From NCBI GenBank assembly GCA_016712345.1, contig JADJRH010000011.1, positions 3,100,001 to 3,164,000 of the forward strand: a stretch of 64,000 nt of DNA. The letters are read 5' to 3'. Below are positions 16,606 through 26,019 of this stretch, in pieces. The stretch is from Polyangiaceae bacterium (GTDB taxonomy: Bacteria > Myxococcota_A > Polyangia > Polyangiales > Polyangiaceae). Below the pieces are notes generated by a model that saw nothing but the letters and a program-made list of their open reading frames with translations, ran no database searches and was not told the DNA's origin. The stretch's first letter is position 1. Every line of letters starts with the position of its first letter. The position numbers and the translations under genes were made by a program.

Positions 16606-18909
16606 ATGAACCGCCGCCAAAGAGCCTCGAACGAGCGCACCTCGCGCATCGAGCCCCTCACGCGGTTGGCCACGGGAGGCATGGCCGACATCTGGCTTTC
16701 GCGCGAAATCGGCGCCGCCGGCATGGAAAGGTTCGTCGTTGTAAAGCGCCTCCTGCCTCACCTCGCGCGCGAACCTGAAATTGTCAACATGTTCGTTTCT
16801 GAGGCGCGATTCGTTGCGCGCCTCACCCATCCCAACGTCGTTCAAATTCACGACCTCGGTGAAGACGACGAGGGGTATTACCTCGTGATGGAGTACGTCG
16901 CCGGTTGTTCGGTGAGTGAACTCCTGACAGCCGCGGCGCAGTCCACGTTCCCTCTACCCTTTGCCGCGTCGCTCTGCATTGCAGAACAAGCCTGTCACGG
17001 TGCCCATGCCGCTCATGAATTGTGCGATCCAACGGGTAAACCGCTCGGTCTTGTCCATAGAGATATCTCCCCGCACAACCTGATGATCGGCCCGAGTGGG
17101 GAGGTTAAGTTGCTCGACTTTGGCATTGCCAAAGCCACGGCCGCAGCCGAAGCAACGCGCACCGGATCCCTCAAAGGGAAACACGGGTATATGTCACCGG
17201 AGCAGTGTTCCGCCACCCACGTCGATAGGCGAAGTGACATTTTTGCCCTCGGCATAGTCACATGGGAACTTCTCACGGGAGCCCGCCTTTTCAAGCGTGA
17301 AACGGAGTACGCCACCATGCACGCCATCGTGAACGGCGACATTCGACCGGCAACTTCCGTGCGGCCCGATCTACCCATCGAGATCGATACTGTACTCGCC
17401 AAAGCGCTCGCAATTGACTTAAATGAGCGCTGGCAAACGGCCGACGCATTTCGCCGTGCACTCATTTCAGCGGCGGAGAAAAATGGCATTCGATCTTCCC
17501 GTGACACGCTCGGCGCGGTGATGGGGGATCTGCTGGGTAATCGCCTGAAAGAGCGCGAACGCGCCCTGCAAGAAGCGGCAAAGAGTGATCGTCCAGTCGA
17601 ACCACACGTGTTGCGGGCCGCATTGATCCACTCCGACACTTCGGCTCCCGGCTCGCTGGAGCGTACCCCCGACGCGGCGGCGACGGTGGTGCAAAGGCGC
17701 GCGCCCATCCACACAGAAGAACCTGAATCGGATATCCCCTCTTCGCCGGCACTTCAGCAGGCAGCACCGCCACCCGACCGCGACGCCACGGTTGTTGATG
17801 CCCGCCCGGTTGTCTCGCCCGGGGTACAATCGGCTTCGTCCTCACCGTCAACTCCCGCACAATCCGGCCAAAGCGCGTCCACCGGTGACGAAAGTCAGCC
17901 TACCCAAACTCTACCTACCCAAACTCCACCAGCGGCGGTTGTTGATACGCCGCCCGCCGGCTCAAAGCGCAGGTTGTGGATCGCCGCGGCCATCGGCCTT
18001 GTGGCCACGGTTGGGGTTGGACTGGTGATAAAAGTTCAAACCGCCCCGACCCCCAACGTGCCGAGCGACTCCAACCAATCTACCCGTCAGATTCCCTCGG
18101 GGCCGCCGCTGCGATTTGTGGTCGCACCCACGGTTGATCCGGCAGTCCTAAAAAACGAACTTGCCCCGTTCCTGTTGTGGCTCGGACGTACACTTTCGCG
18201 CCCGACAGAACTGTTAATCGCCGACAGCTACGATCATACAGCCGAGATGGTAGCTCACGGCCGGGGCGACTTCGCGCTCATGCCGCCGCTGCTTTTTGTT
18301 CGGGCGTTTCGGCGTGAACCGGGTTTGCAACCGCTCGCCGTTCGACTGTTTGACGGCTCGCGCGCCAGCGATGGATACCTTCTCATTCGCGACGACAGCC
18401 AAATCACTCAGGCCGCCGACCTGAAGGGTCATCGCATCTGCTATGTCGACAAGGCTTCCACTACAGGTTTTCTACTTCCCCGCATCTGGATGCGAAAAGC
18501 CAATGTGGTGCCCGACAAAGACGTGCAGTCGATTGTGAGCGGTGATCATATTGCCGCCATGCGCGACCTCGCGGCCGGAAAGTGCGACGCCGCCGCTGTG
18601 TACTCAGGGGCTTTTCTAACCGCACGGCAAGAAGGTATACCCGTGGGTAGACTGCGCGTTCTTGCCATTACAGGTCGCGTCCCTCAAGACGCTGTCGTGG
18701 CGTCACCTTCCATGCCGAGCGACGAGATGCATGCCCTGCGCTCGGCGCTCCTTGGGTTTGAGCCCAAACGCGACATCGACGCAGGCCGCATTGGTGAAGT
18801 GCTTGGGATCACCGGGTTTGCGCCTTTCCAAACGGCCGAGTTCAACTCCATTCGTGAAGCGGCCGAGAGTGAGGGGTTGCTCGCTCCTCCAGCCGGCACC
18901 ACGCGCTGA
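16606..18909 (+). CDS. Hanks-type Ser/Thr protein kinase fused to an exported PhnD-like substrate-binding domain
   Basis: 767 residues. The kinase domain spans about 18-295: ATGGMADIWL glycine loop, Lys47 in VVVKRLL, catalytic HRDISPHN with Asp153, metal-binding Asp171 in DFGIA, and GYMSPEQ. A Pro/Ser/Thr-rich linker follows (about 340-450), then one membrane helix (RRLWIAAAIGLVATVGVGLVI, about 455-475). The exterior 290 residues look like a phosphonate/phosphite-type (PhnD) periplasmic binding domain: FALMPPLLFVRAF, DLKGHRICYVDKASTTGFLLPR, AGKCDAAAVYSGAF. The architecture suggests a ligand-gated receptor kinase. The exact ligand is not readable. Confidence 0.85.
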   Translation: MNRRQRASNERTSRIEPLTRLATGGMADIWLSREIGAAGMERFVVVKRLLPHLAREPEIVNMFVSEARFVARLTHPNVVQIHDLGEDDEGYYLVMEYVAGCSVSELLTAAAQSTFPLPFAASLCIAEQACHGAHAAHELCDPTGKPLGLVHRDISPHNLMIGPSGEVKLLDFGIAKATAAAEATRTGSLKGKHGYMSPEQCSATHVDRRSDIFALGIVTWELLTGARLFKRETEYATMHAIVNGDIRPATSVRPDLPIEIDTVLAKALAIDLNERWQTADAFRRALISAAEKNGIRSSRDTLGAVMGDLLGNRLKERERALQEAAKSDRPVEPHVLRAALIHSDTSAPGSLERTPDAAATVVQRRAPIHTEEPESDIPSSPALQQAAPPPDRDATVVDARPVVSPGVQSASSSPSTPAQSGQSASTGDESQPTQTLPTQTPPAAVVDTPPAGSKRRLWIAAAIGLVATVGVGLVIKVQTAPTPNVPSDSNQSTRQIPSGPPLRFVVAPTVDPAVLKNELAPFLLWLGRTLSRPTELLIADSYDHTAEMVAHGRGDFALMPPLLFVRAFRREPGLQPLAVRLFDGSRASDGYLLIRDDSQITQAADLKGHRICYVDKASTTGFLLPRIWMRKANVVPDKDVQSIVSGDHIAAMRDLAAGKCDAAAVYSGAFLTARQEGIPVGRLRVLAITGRVPQDAVVASPSMPSDEMHALRSALLGFEPKRDIDAGRIGEVLGITGFAPFQTAEFNSIREAAESEGLLAPPAGTTR

Positions 18910-19165
18910 CAGCAGCGCAACACGGTAGTGAACGGCCCTGCGGACGCTTGTTCAAGTTGTCCAAAAGATCTGACACCTCATCCACACAATTGGACTTCAA
19001 CGAAAGGGCGGCGCGTCGGAAAGTACGTCGACGCGTCGGGCCCAACGTTCGTTCTGTGACCCGACAAGCCGATCCGCGCCGCTTGAATGCGGTTCCTCGG
19101 GCTGTAAATCGCTCTGAAATGCCCCGCACTTCGGTGACACGAACGTGTGTACACAACTCTGAGCG
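18910..19165. other. Intergenic region, nothing recognised
   Basis: 256 bases between the kinase and the haloperoxidase. Short frames here on both strands lack credible starts or families. The only thing that stands out is a GTGTACACA just before the first possible haloperoxidase start, one of many copies of that motif in the window. Confidence 0.4.
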
Positions 19166-20704
19166 ATGAGCAACTCGACCCGTGTGGCCTACCTTTTGCG
19201 AAAGCTGTTTCGCGAATTGGGTGGTGTCAACAACGCTGCCCCACGGGAGAGAACCAAAAAAATGAATCCGATTCTGTATTGGAACGAAGTTGCCCTTGAA
19301 GCCAATCGCCGCGACTTTAGCAACGTCCCGGAAACGGGAAAACCCAAACCGGAGCAAGGTGGCCCCACCCTGTCTTCGCGTGCGCTCGCGATCGTTCACC
19401 TTGCCATGTACGATGCCCATGCCGGTGTCGTAAACAAACCTGACCTACCCAGGTACCTTCCCAATCCCCCCAACCCGGCGCCCGGGGCCAACGCCGCTGC
19501 CGCCGTGGCGGCCGCAGCCCATGCCTGTTTGGTTGCCCTCTACCCACGTCAGGCTCCCCACTTTGAACTTGCACGCGCAGGTGCCGGAGTGGCAGGTTCT
19601 GGTATTGCCGCTGGCGAGGCTTTCGGCCTTGCTGTAGCGCAGGCCATGTTGGCTGATCGCGCGGCCGATCCCGGTGCCGGCGCGGGTGGGTACACATCCT
19701 CCAATGCTCGTGGTCGCCACCGCGAAGATCCCGCCAATCCGGGCCAGGGGTTTCACGCTCCTTTCTACGGAGCCCAATCCAAGTGTTTCGCCGTCACAGC
19801 CAGGCACGAGTTGATGGCACCGCCGGCTCTCACCTCCAACGATTACAAGAAAGCGCTGGAACAGGTTCGTCACAAGGGAATTTCGCCTGAGTTGACAGGT
19901 ACTCTACCCAAGGCACAAGACAAGCGATCGGTGGATGAAACGCTGATTGGGCTTTACTGGGCATACGACGGCGCGCGCAATCTCGGCACCCCTCCGCGCC
20001 TCTACAACCTGATTGTGCGCGAAGTTTCGAAAGTCAAAAGCAACACCGTGGACCAAGATGCTCGACTGTTTGCCTTGGTCAACGCCGCCATGGCCGACGC
20101 CGGCATTTTGGCGTGGGATCAAAAGTACATTCACGACTTTTGGCGCCCCGTGGTGGGCATTCGTGAACACGATGTGTCGATGGGTCCGGCGTCAACAACG
20201 CCCAAGAACAACATCGACGACAATTGTGATCCCAATTGGCTTCCGCTCGCCGCGCCTGCGAGCAATTCTTCAGATCGCAACTTCACCCCACCTTTCCCGG
20301 CCTACCCGTCGGGTCACGCAACATTTGGCGCCGCAGCGCTCCACACTGTCAGGTTGTTTTATGGAGTACCCAAGGGTAACCGCGGTCCAGACACCGTTTT
20401 CACCGGATCATTCGTGTCTGAAGAGTTGAACGGCGTAACCCGCGACAATGACGGCAACGTCCGCCCGCGCCACCGCCGCTCTTTCACCGACGGGCTTTGG
20501 CAGGCCATTGTGGAAAATGGCCTGTCCCGTGTCTACCTCGGTGTACACTGGTCGTTTGACGCTTTTGACCTGACAAATGGTGGCAAACCCGACCTAAGCA
20601 AAAACATCGGTGGCGTGCCCTTGGGCCTCACGATCGCTGAGGACATCTTCACCGCGGGATCCGGCAAGGCTCCCGTCAAGTCCACTGTCGGCCCGCGCTC
20701 ATAG
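19166..20704 (+). CDS. Vanadium-dependent haloperoxidase / PAP2-superfamily protein
   Basis: 512 residues from ATG 19166, or 480 from ATG 19262 (MNPILYWNEVALEANRRD, which matches the normal N-terminus of the family and has GGGAGA upstream; I favour the second). The vanadate/phosphate pocket is visible: KYIHDFWRPVVGIRE near residues 315-330, PAYPSGHATFGAAALH near 378-395 with the SGH core, and YLGVHWSFDAFD near 456-468 with the vanadate-linking His. No export signal is evident. Such enzymes oxidise halides with peroxide or act as acid phosphatases; the sequence alone does not decide. A 265-base gap separates it from the MBL gene. Confidence 0.88.
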   Translation: MSNSTRVAYLLRKLFRELGGVNNAAPRERTKKMNPILYWNEVALEANRRDFSNVPETGKPKPEQGGPTLSSRALAIVHLAMYDAHAGVVNKPDLPRYLPNPPNPAPGANAAAAVAAAAHACLVALYPRQAPHFELARAGAGVAGSGIAAGEAFGLAVAQAMLADRAADPGAGAGGYTSSNARGRHREDPANPGQGFHAPFYGAQSKCFAVTARHELMAPPALTSNDYKKALEQVRHKGISPELTGTLPKAQDKRSVDETLIGLYWAYDGARNLGTPPRLYNLIVREVSKVKSNTVDQDARLFALVNAAMADAGILAWDQKYIHDFWRPVVGIREHDVSMGPASTTPKNNIDDNCDPNWLPLAAPASNSSDRNFTPPFPAYPSGHATFGAAALHTVRLFYGVPKGNRGPDTVFTGSFVSEELNGVTRDNDGNVRPRHRRSFTDGLWQAIVENGLSRVYLGVHWSFDAFDLTNGGKPDLSKNIGGVPLGLTIAEDIFTAGSGKAPVKSTVGPRS

Positions 20705-20954
20705 TCATCCGTTGGGGTAACCCGTAACGATTGCCGCGCGACACGACGGTTTTGCGGTCAACGGCTCCCGCTGATGGCTGGCATGGCGCAGTTTCCGCAT
20801 CGAATTGTCGTGTCGTTGCGCGCGTCGGTTCATTCTTGTCGAAACGCAAACTGAAAACGGACCTACCCATTTGCGTGAAGCCGTTCTCAACTGCGCACAA
20901 CGGTGTAGATGCGGCTCGTATTCTGTCGGCATACTCATTGCTCATCGGCTGCAC

Positions 20955-20961
20955 GAGGAGG
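20955..20961 (+). promoter_or_regulatory. Strong Shine-Dalgarno deciding the MBL start
   Basis: GAGGAGG lies 8 bases before ATG 20970 and selects that start over the open frame that extends back to 20805. Most genes nearby lack so good a match. Confidence 0.7.
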
Positions 20962-20969
20962 TGGGCGTG

Positions 20970-22274
20970 ATGATGACCAGGTACATCAACGCAAAAACGG
21001 CAACCGCTTATCAGAATTCGGAAAAAGGGCCTGATGGGCATGACAAGCAAGCCGGCACACTGATTTTTGGAGATGAGGTCACCCATGAAAACCGTGTGGA
21101 AAATGGGCGACGGCTTATCCAATTCAGGGGCTATGAAAAATGGGTCGACGACTCGAAACTGGGTGATGAGCGGGCGCTCGAAATATACTTTATTGACGTG
21201 GGGACCGGTGACGCGACATGGATTGTGACACCGGCAGGCAAGACCATTTTGATTCACGGTGGACTCAACCGCCGCGCGTTGGGTTTTTTGGCTTGGAAGT
21301 ACCGGCTCCATAAAACCGGCCGTGAGCTGGATGTGGACCTGATGGTGCTCACCCACCCTGACGACGATCACTTGCACGGGCTGGCCCCGATTATCGGCGA
21401 TCCGCAAGTTCGAGTTCATCGGGTTGTCCATTCGGGCATTGCCACGTTTGCGAACTCAAAAGCTCCCTTGGGTAAGGTTGTTACAGTGGATAACCACAAG
21501 TATCTGGTGGGCCTTCACGATGGGATTACCGACCTGGCACCCAACGAACTGTCTACCGAATATCGAGACTTTTATGAGGCAGTTCGTCGGGAAGAGACCA
21601 AATATGGTGCGGTTAATTCCGACACGGGTGAAATCGATATTGGTGATTCCAATGTCAAAATCGAGGTGCTTGGGCCGCGACTGATACAAGATCCCAAACA
21701 TCACCAGGCATGTCTACCGTGGCTCGGTTCCGAAGGAAAAACTGTCAACGGTCACAGCGTTGTCATGCGCCTCACATATAAAAATGTGAGTGTACTCTTG
21801 CCCGGCGACATCAACGAAGCGGGAGCAAAACACTTGCTTGCAGACGGTGCCATTGCATCAAAACTTGACGCCCATGTGTTTAAGGCACCCCACCACGGCT
21901 CTCACGATTTTTTGCCGGAGTTTATCTCCCTTGCGCGGCCTCAAATAGCAGTCATCTCATCGGGTGATGATAGGGATCACGGTCATCCGAGGGCGGTGTT
22001 TACCGGTGCTATTGGACGCGCTTCCCGCTCGGATACCCCCCTCGTTTTTTCAACCGAGATAGCGGGTAGATTTGTTGAGGCCGGCGGATGGAAGGAAGAT
22101 GCGGGTCGCGAAAAAGTGACCTACGGCAGACTGGCAAAACCCGCGGCGCTTTTTAAGCGCAACCTGCATGGCATGATCAATGTCCGAACCGACGGGACAT
22201 GCTTGTACGCTGCGCGACGGGTGGCCGCTTCTTACCAATGGGAAGCGTACGGTCCCATGGAGGCGATGGCGTAA
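20970..22274 (+). CDS. ComEC/Rec2-like MBL-fold hydrolase, soluble
   Basis: 434 residues. About 70 residues of unknown fold precede a metallo-beta-lactamase domain: IYFIDVGTGDATWIVTPAGKTILIHGG (the opening typical of ComEC MBL domains), zinc motif THPDDDHLHG at about residues 128-137, later GHSVVMRLTYKNVSVLLPGDIN, then KAPHHGSHD and AVISSGDDRDHGHPR. There are no membrane helices, unlike full ComEC. In ComEC the MBL domain is a nuclease, so this is a candidate nuclease or phosphodiesterase. It is followed 64 bases later by the XendoU gene with the same kind of strong ribosome site, which suggests an operon of two nucleic-acid enzymes. Confidence 0.82.
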   Translation: MMTRYINAKTATAYQNSEKGPDGHDKQAGTLIFGDEVTHENRVENGRRLIQFRGYEKWVDDSKLGDERALEIYFIDVGTGDATWIVTPAGKTILIHGGLNRRALGFLAWKYRLHKTGRELDVDLMVLTHPDDDHLHGLAPIIGDPQVRVHRVVHSGIATFANSKAPLGKVVTVDNHKYLVGLHDGITDLAPNELSTEYRDFYEAVRREETKYGAVNSDTGEIDIGDSNVKIEVLGPRLIQDPKHHQACLPWLGSEGKTVNGHSVVMRLTYKNVSVLLPGDINEAGAKHLLADGAIASKLDAHVFKAPHHGSHDFLPEFISLARPQIAVISSGDDRDHGHPRAVFTGAIGRASRSDTPLVFSTEIAGRFVEAGGWKEDAGREKVTYGRLAKPAALFKRNLHGMINVRTDGTCLYAARRVAASYQWEAYGPMEAMA

Positions 22275-22329
22275 AGCAAAGGGCAACAACGGAACGGGGC
22301 TGGATCAGCCGCTTTGGGGCGGAGTTTAC

Positions 22330-22336
22330 GGAGGAG
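22330..22336 (+). promoter_or_regulatory. Strong Shine-Dalgarno deciding the XendoU start
   Basis: GGAGGAG at 22330-22336 before ATG 22339 (spacing only two bases from the last G, or five to six from the first GGAGG). It rejects the longer frame opening at 22180 inside the MBL gene. Confidence 0.6.
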
Positions 22337-22338
22337 TT

Positions 22339-23703
22339 ATGTCTGACATTTATCAACAGTTGTGGGACGCGGATCTTCTTGAAGACCGCAACGGTTGTAC
22401 GGTGAGCGGCCGAACCGACGATGGGAATGGTTGGGTCACCCCGGACGCCGAGATCCTTGTGGATGTTCAAGTGAAAGCCAGCGGAAAGCGCAATCGGGAT
22501 TTGGCCGGCAAGCCACTTTTTGCGCGCGTTCCTGAGGAGAAGTTGGCTTCGAACGACGTGTACAAGACGTTCATCAACCTGCTCGACAACTACGTGGCAT
22601 CGGCTCGTGAAGAAGAAGAAGAAACAGCCGAGGAGCGGCGCGAGATCAACGCGTTTTTGAATGAGGTGGCCAAAACAAAGGTGTTTGAACGAGGGCTCGC
22701 TTATATCAACGAACAGTTGGGTGAAAACCTGACGCCGCAGGCATTTAAGGCAGTGCTCAATCGTTTGTGGTTTGAGCTTTTTACAAACTACTTTGGGGGT
22801 AACTCCACCGAGTATGCTTCAGGGTTTGAACATGTCTTTGTGGGTGAAGGCAAATACGACACTCACAGCGGCGGTGAGTTGAATTTGGGCGAAATTTCAG
22901 GTTACCACTCTTGGGTGAAGTTTTACTTGGACGAAAAGCTCGAACGGGTAAACTTCCTCGGTTACAAGTATGATCTTCGGGGAGGAATTATCCCCACAAC
23001 GCCCAACGTTGTGACGCTGCAAATGTTGTGGAATCTCATCGATATGCAAGGTCGAGTGGTGGCGCAGCTCTTTAAGAAAAAGGGCGGATTTTTTGTTGGA
23101 CCGAGCCCGGCCTGTGAACTTGTGTCGGGCGCGGTGGCTTATTACGAAAGTGTGCACGGACTCGTTGTACAAGACAAACGCCGCACGCTGATTCACGACG
23201 GGAAGTATGACCTCGTCATCTACCGGAGCACGACACCCCAAGGCGCCCGCGGTGAGTTTATTCGATCCTTCTACCCTGAATTTCTCGGCCCGGCAGAAGG
23301 CGGAGGGCGGGTCGTTCGCGATCCGCTCATTGACGAGCCCAAGGTGACCAAGGTACCCAAAGCGGGTTATCACCGTGGTCCAGTTGTCATTTCGGCGGCG
23401 TTGCCCAACCCGGCGGGTGACGATCAGGGCAAAGAGTGGGTGGAGTTGACAAACCGGTCCAAGGAAGCTGTATCCATTGATGGGTGGGAGCTTCGTGACC
23501 GGGCGAGCCGCGCTCTCACGTTGTCAGGTTCAATTGGAGCCGGTGAAGCGGTTCGCATTGAAGTTCCAGCATCGAGTGGAGTTGGCTTCGCGCTGAGCAA
23601 CAAAGGAGGTTTCATCTCCCTGCACGACTTTGAGGGTATGGCGTCAGGTGTCAACTATGACAAGGCCGACTCTGACGTGGTGCTCAAGTTTGCCATCGAT
23701 TAG
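22339..23703 (+). CDS. XendoU/EndoU-family endoribonuclease with C-terminal lamin-tail domain
   Basis: 454 residues. Residues about 1-330 match the eukaryotic-type XendoU/placental protein 11 family: NRLWFELFTNYFGG, SGFEHVFVGEGKYD with His165, GEISGYHSWVKFYLDEK with His190, FLGYKYDL, and an F/G/SP segment FFVGPSPACELVSGAVAYY. The two His plus a Lys (probably in QLFKKKGG near 246-248) form the catalytic triad in known members, which cut RNA at U with manganese. Residues about 346-450 form a lamin-tail domain (VVISAALPNPAGDDQGKEWVELTNRS, DGWELRDRAS, GFALSNKGGFISLHD), an immunoglobulin-like fold common on exported bacterial nucleases. No signal peptide is visible. Distinct from the viral or CdiA-type EndoU. 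Confidence 0.85.
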   Translation: MSDIYQQLWDADLLEDRNGCTVSGRTDDGNGWVTPDAEILVDVQVKASGKRNRDLAGKPLFARVPEEKLASNDVYKTFINLLDNYVASAREEEEETAEERREINAFLNEVAKTKVFERGLAYINEQLGENLTPQAFKAVLNRLWFELFTNYFGGNSTEYASGFEHVFVGEGKYDTHSGGELNLGEISGYHSWVKFYLDEKLERVNFLGYKYDLRGGIIPTTPNVVTLQMLWNLIDMQGRVVAQLFKKKGGFFVGPSPACELVSGAVAYYESVHGLVVQDKRRTLIHDGKYDLVIYRSTTPQGARGEFIRSFYPEFLGPAEGGGRVVRDPLIDEPKVTKVPKAGYHRGPVVISAALPNPAGDDQGKEWVELTNRSKEAVSIDGWELRDRASRALTLSGSIGAGEAVRIEVPASSGVGFALSNKGGFISLHDFEGMASGVNYDKADSDVVLKFAID

Positions 23704-23725
23704 CGAAATTCGCGCGCCCGGCAGG

Positions 23726-24796
23726 TTATTTTGCGAGGCGGGGATCTGGAGTTGGATCGGGCGACAATACTGCATAACCCGAGGCGGTTTGTGTGAGTAT
23801 AATTTCATACCCCGGTCCGCACGGATCTCCCCTTCGCTTGACGGTGGCAACAAGAACACCGGGTAGATCCAAAGCGTAGCGAGCATCTGCCGAGCCGGGT
23901 ATAAAATCCGAGGGAAAAGAGGTGAGCGCCTCTGTCAGGGCGGCCGTTCTCTCGGCTTCACCGTAGCTGCATGTGTCCGCTGCGCCGCCTTGGTGTACAC
24001 AGTCAACCGAGGTTAACAAATAGGCGCGCGCCTTGGTTTCGTCGCGTTGCCACAAGGCCGTCGCATAATCGGCGGCCGTTTGTGCGGCGTTTGCCAGGGG
24101 GGCCGGCGGTGGAACACTGTCGGGGGCGGCGGGAAGATCGCTTGTGCCGGTGCGGCTTGCATCCGGTAAGATCTGAACTGAAAAACAGGCCGATTCGTAA
24201 GCGGTTTGAAAGGCTCTGTCGTCACCGAAAAGAAACGCTTCACACGAAGCAACGGTGGAGTCTGAAACGGGGACAACAAACCGAAATGCGGAGAACGTGT
24301 GGTTGCCCCGATGACCGGTGAGGCGAGTGATTTGACCCGAACCCACTCGGAGGCTCTCCGTGTGTTCGATCGCGGTCGAGTCAATCAACGCTTCGGTACC
24401 GAGATCAACCCCGAGTTTTTCGTGTTCAGCGCACGACGGCGTGGTGCACAAGCGCAATCCGATAAATAGCTCGCTCGGCGACGAAGGGCTGAGTTGACAA
24501 GGGCGCAGCGACTTGAAGTTGGCTGTGGAACGCACCGCCCAAGAAGCCGGCACGTCCAGCGAAAGGTACACATGTGCGCTCGGACCGATCGGCGCCATGT
24601 CAATGACTCGGGTAGCCGTTCCAGAGCGCGACGGCGGGTCAACCCCACCTGGGTCGGGCGAAAGGGTAGGTTCAGGAACTTTGGCAGCGGTGACGGGGAT
24701 GACAACGGTGCCCGCGTCGGGCGGGGAGCCCGCACACCCCATGAGGATCGGCACGAACAGTCCAAAGCCTGAGCAAGACAAGAGGGAAGCGCGCAT
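23726..24796 (-). CDS. Lipoprotein of unknown function
   Basis: 356 residues from ATG 24796 (MRASLLSCSGFGLFVPILMGC; the longer frame to 24940 has no signal). Lipobox LMGC is followed by a Pro/Val linker to about residue 55. The exported part holds a domain with paired Cys (LRPCQLS, GLRLCTTPSCAEHE, VASCEAFLFG, ACFSVQIL) and, after a Pro/Ala linker near 240, a second domain resembling a ketosteroid-isomerase/NTF2-like accumulation module (AAQTAADYATALWQRDETKARAYLLTSVDC). The NTF2 idea is weak. Converges with the XendoU gene 22 bases away. Confidence 0.6.
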   Translation of the reverse strand: MRASLLSCSGFGLFVPILMGCAGSPPDAGTVVIPVTAAKVPEPTLSPDPGGVDPPSRSGTATRVIDMAPIGPSAHVYLSLDVPASWAVRSTANFKSLRPCQLSPSSPSELFIGLRLCTTPSCAEHEKLGVDLGTEALIDSTAIEHTESLRVGSGQITRLTGHRGNHTFSAFRFVVPVSDSTVASCEAFLFGDDRAFQTAYESACFSVQILPDASRTGTSDLPAAPDSVPPPAPLANAAQTAADYATALWQRDETKARAYLLTSVDCVHQGGAADTCSYGEAERTAALTEALTSFPSDFIPGSADARYALDLPGVLVATVKRRGDPCGPGYEIILTQTASGYAVLSPDPTPDPRLAK

Positions 24797-24885
24797 TGGG
24801 CAATGGACAATCGACCCGCTCAAGTGTTGGCTCAAAATGTGGAAGAAGGGTGAACTTTGCTGATTAGCACTATTGCGCGACGACA

Positions 24886-25845
24886 TTACTGCACGGCCAC
24901 GAGCCAAAGTTGAGCCCCCTGCGCCGGCGTTGCATCCCATGTGACATCATACGTTCCGGCGGAAGCAACCTCTTTGGCGGCCACAAAACACTGCACGAGC
25001 GGACCTGACATTCCAATCGACTCAATCACGGTGAAGCCGTTGTTTGGAATCGCGACTTTGTCCCCCTGTGTTCCCGCATCACCCCACCAGAATGCCACCA
25101 GCGTTGCGGGCCCGGTGGTTGTAACGGGGAGGCTGGTGAGCGGTTGACCATTGAGGCGTTCTACCCATTGGAAGTCTTGAATGCCGGTGGAGTTGACCAC
25201 TTCCACCGCGGCGAAAGTGATTTCATCGCCGGGCGGCGTGGATGCGGTAAGAACGTGATTGTTTCCGCCGAGTGCGTTTTCAAAGGCGTAAAGGGCGGTG
25301 CCCGACGAGCCCCACAATGTGTACGTGTGGCCTTGGCCAAGCTGCTGGTAAGGATCGTTTCCTTTGTTGTCGGTCGGTAAACTCGACGCAAAGAAGTTCC
25401 CCCGACCCGTGCTGACAATAAGTGTGCTTCCCGTAGATTGTGTACTGAGCGGCGGCGAGTCGATTGTTGTGAAGCTGTTATCATCGAGCCTATAATACGA
25501 CAGACCGTGAGCGCCGAGCTTGGCGCCGCCCACGGAACCTCCTGTACCGCCCTGTCCACCTGTGGAAGTTGTTCCGGCCTGACCGCCCACCCCTCCGGTG
25601 CCGGTTGTGGTACCTCCACCTCCGGACGAGACAGTGCCACCCGTGCCGCCGGTGGCAGTGCCGCCCTGTCCACCCGTTGTGGGGCTGCCGCCCGACCCAC
25701 CGCTTGTCGCCGACGAGTTTGTTGCGCCCGCCGCCCCACCTTCGGTTCCACTGGAACCGTCCCCGTCGCATGCGGGCGTTAGCCACAATAAGAAAGCAGC
25801 GCACGCAAACGCGGCGCGCCGTGTTGACAATTGGAAGGATCGCAT
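24886..25845 (-). CDS. Lipoprotein with Gly/Thr-rich linker and unknown beta-rich domain
   Basis: 319 residues from ATG 25845 (MRSFQLSTRRAAFACAAFLL). Lipobox near LTPAC, then DGDG and a linker of about 90 residues made of GGTGG, GGSGG and TGGQGG units. The C-terminal 200 residues are beta-rich (LIVSTGRGNFFASSLPTDNKGNDPYQQLG, ALYAFENALGGNNHVLTAS, DEITFAAVEVVNS, VQCFVAAKEVASAGTYDVTWDATPA) with the feel of a jelly-roll or Ig-like surface domain; I know no family. Divergent from the lipoprotein gene at 26020. Confidence 0.65.
   Translation of the reverse strand: MRSFQLSTRRAAFACAAFLLWLTPACDGDGSSGTEGGAAGATNSSATSGGSGGSPTTGGQGGTATGGTGGTVSSGGGGTTTGTGGVGGQAGTTSTGGQGGTGGSVGGAKLGAHGLSYYRLDDNSFTTIDSPPLSTQSTGSTLIVSTGRGNFFASSLPTDNKGNDPYQQLGQGHTYTLWGSSGTALYAFENALGGNNHVLTASTPPGDEITFAAVEVVNSTGIQDFQWVERLNGQPLTSLPVTTTGPATLVAFWWGDAGTQGDKVAIPNNGFTVIESIGMSGPLVQCFVAAKEVASAGTYDVTWDATPAQGAQLWLVAVQ
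25520..25745 (-). repeat. Low-complexity Gly/Thr linker repeats
   Basis: Imperfect trinucleotide-based repeats such as CCACCTGTG, CCGCCGGTGG and GCCACCCGT encode GGTGG/GGSGG units inside the lipoprotein gene. The same kind of linker DNA recurs at about 1575-1690, 27620-27840, 29490-29700 and 33190-33270 in four other lipoprotein genes. Units are irregular and coding, so not a CRISPR array. Confidence 0.7.
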
Positions 25846-26019
25846 CGCCGCCAGGCTACCATACCGTGGTAGCAAAGGGGACCTTCATTCGCGCCGTTGA
25901 ATATCGATTGGGATGAACGGGGCGCCGCGCTCCGCCGAGATCGAGCGTTGAATTGGCGGAGTCGGCATTTTGTGCGGTGGCTGTTGCGAACCCACTCCAA
26001 AGAGGTGTACGCTCCACAT

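Noticed and set aside
25520..25745. Repeat cluster as a CRISPR array
   Set aside because: Units are irregular, trinucleotide-based and in frame with a lipoprotein linker; there are no unique spacers of constant length.
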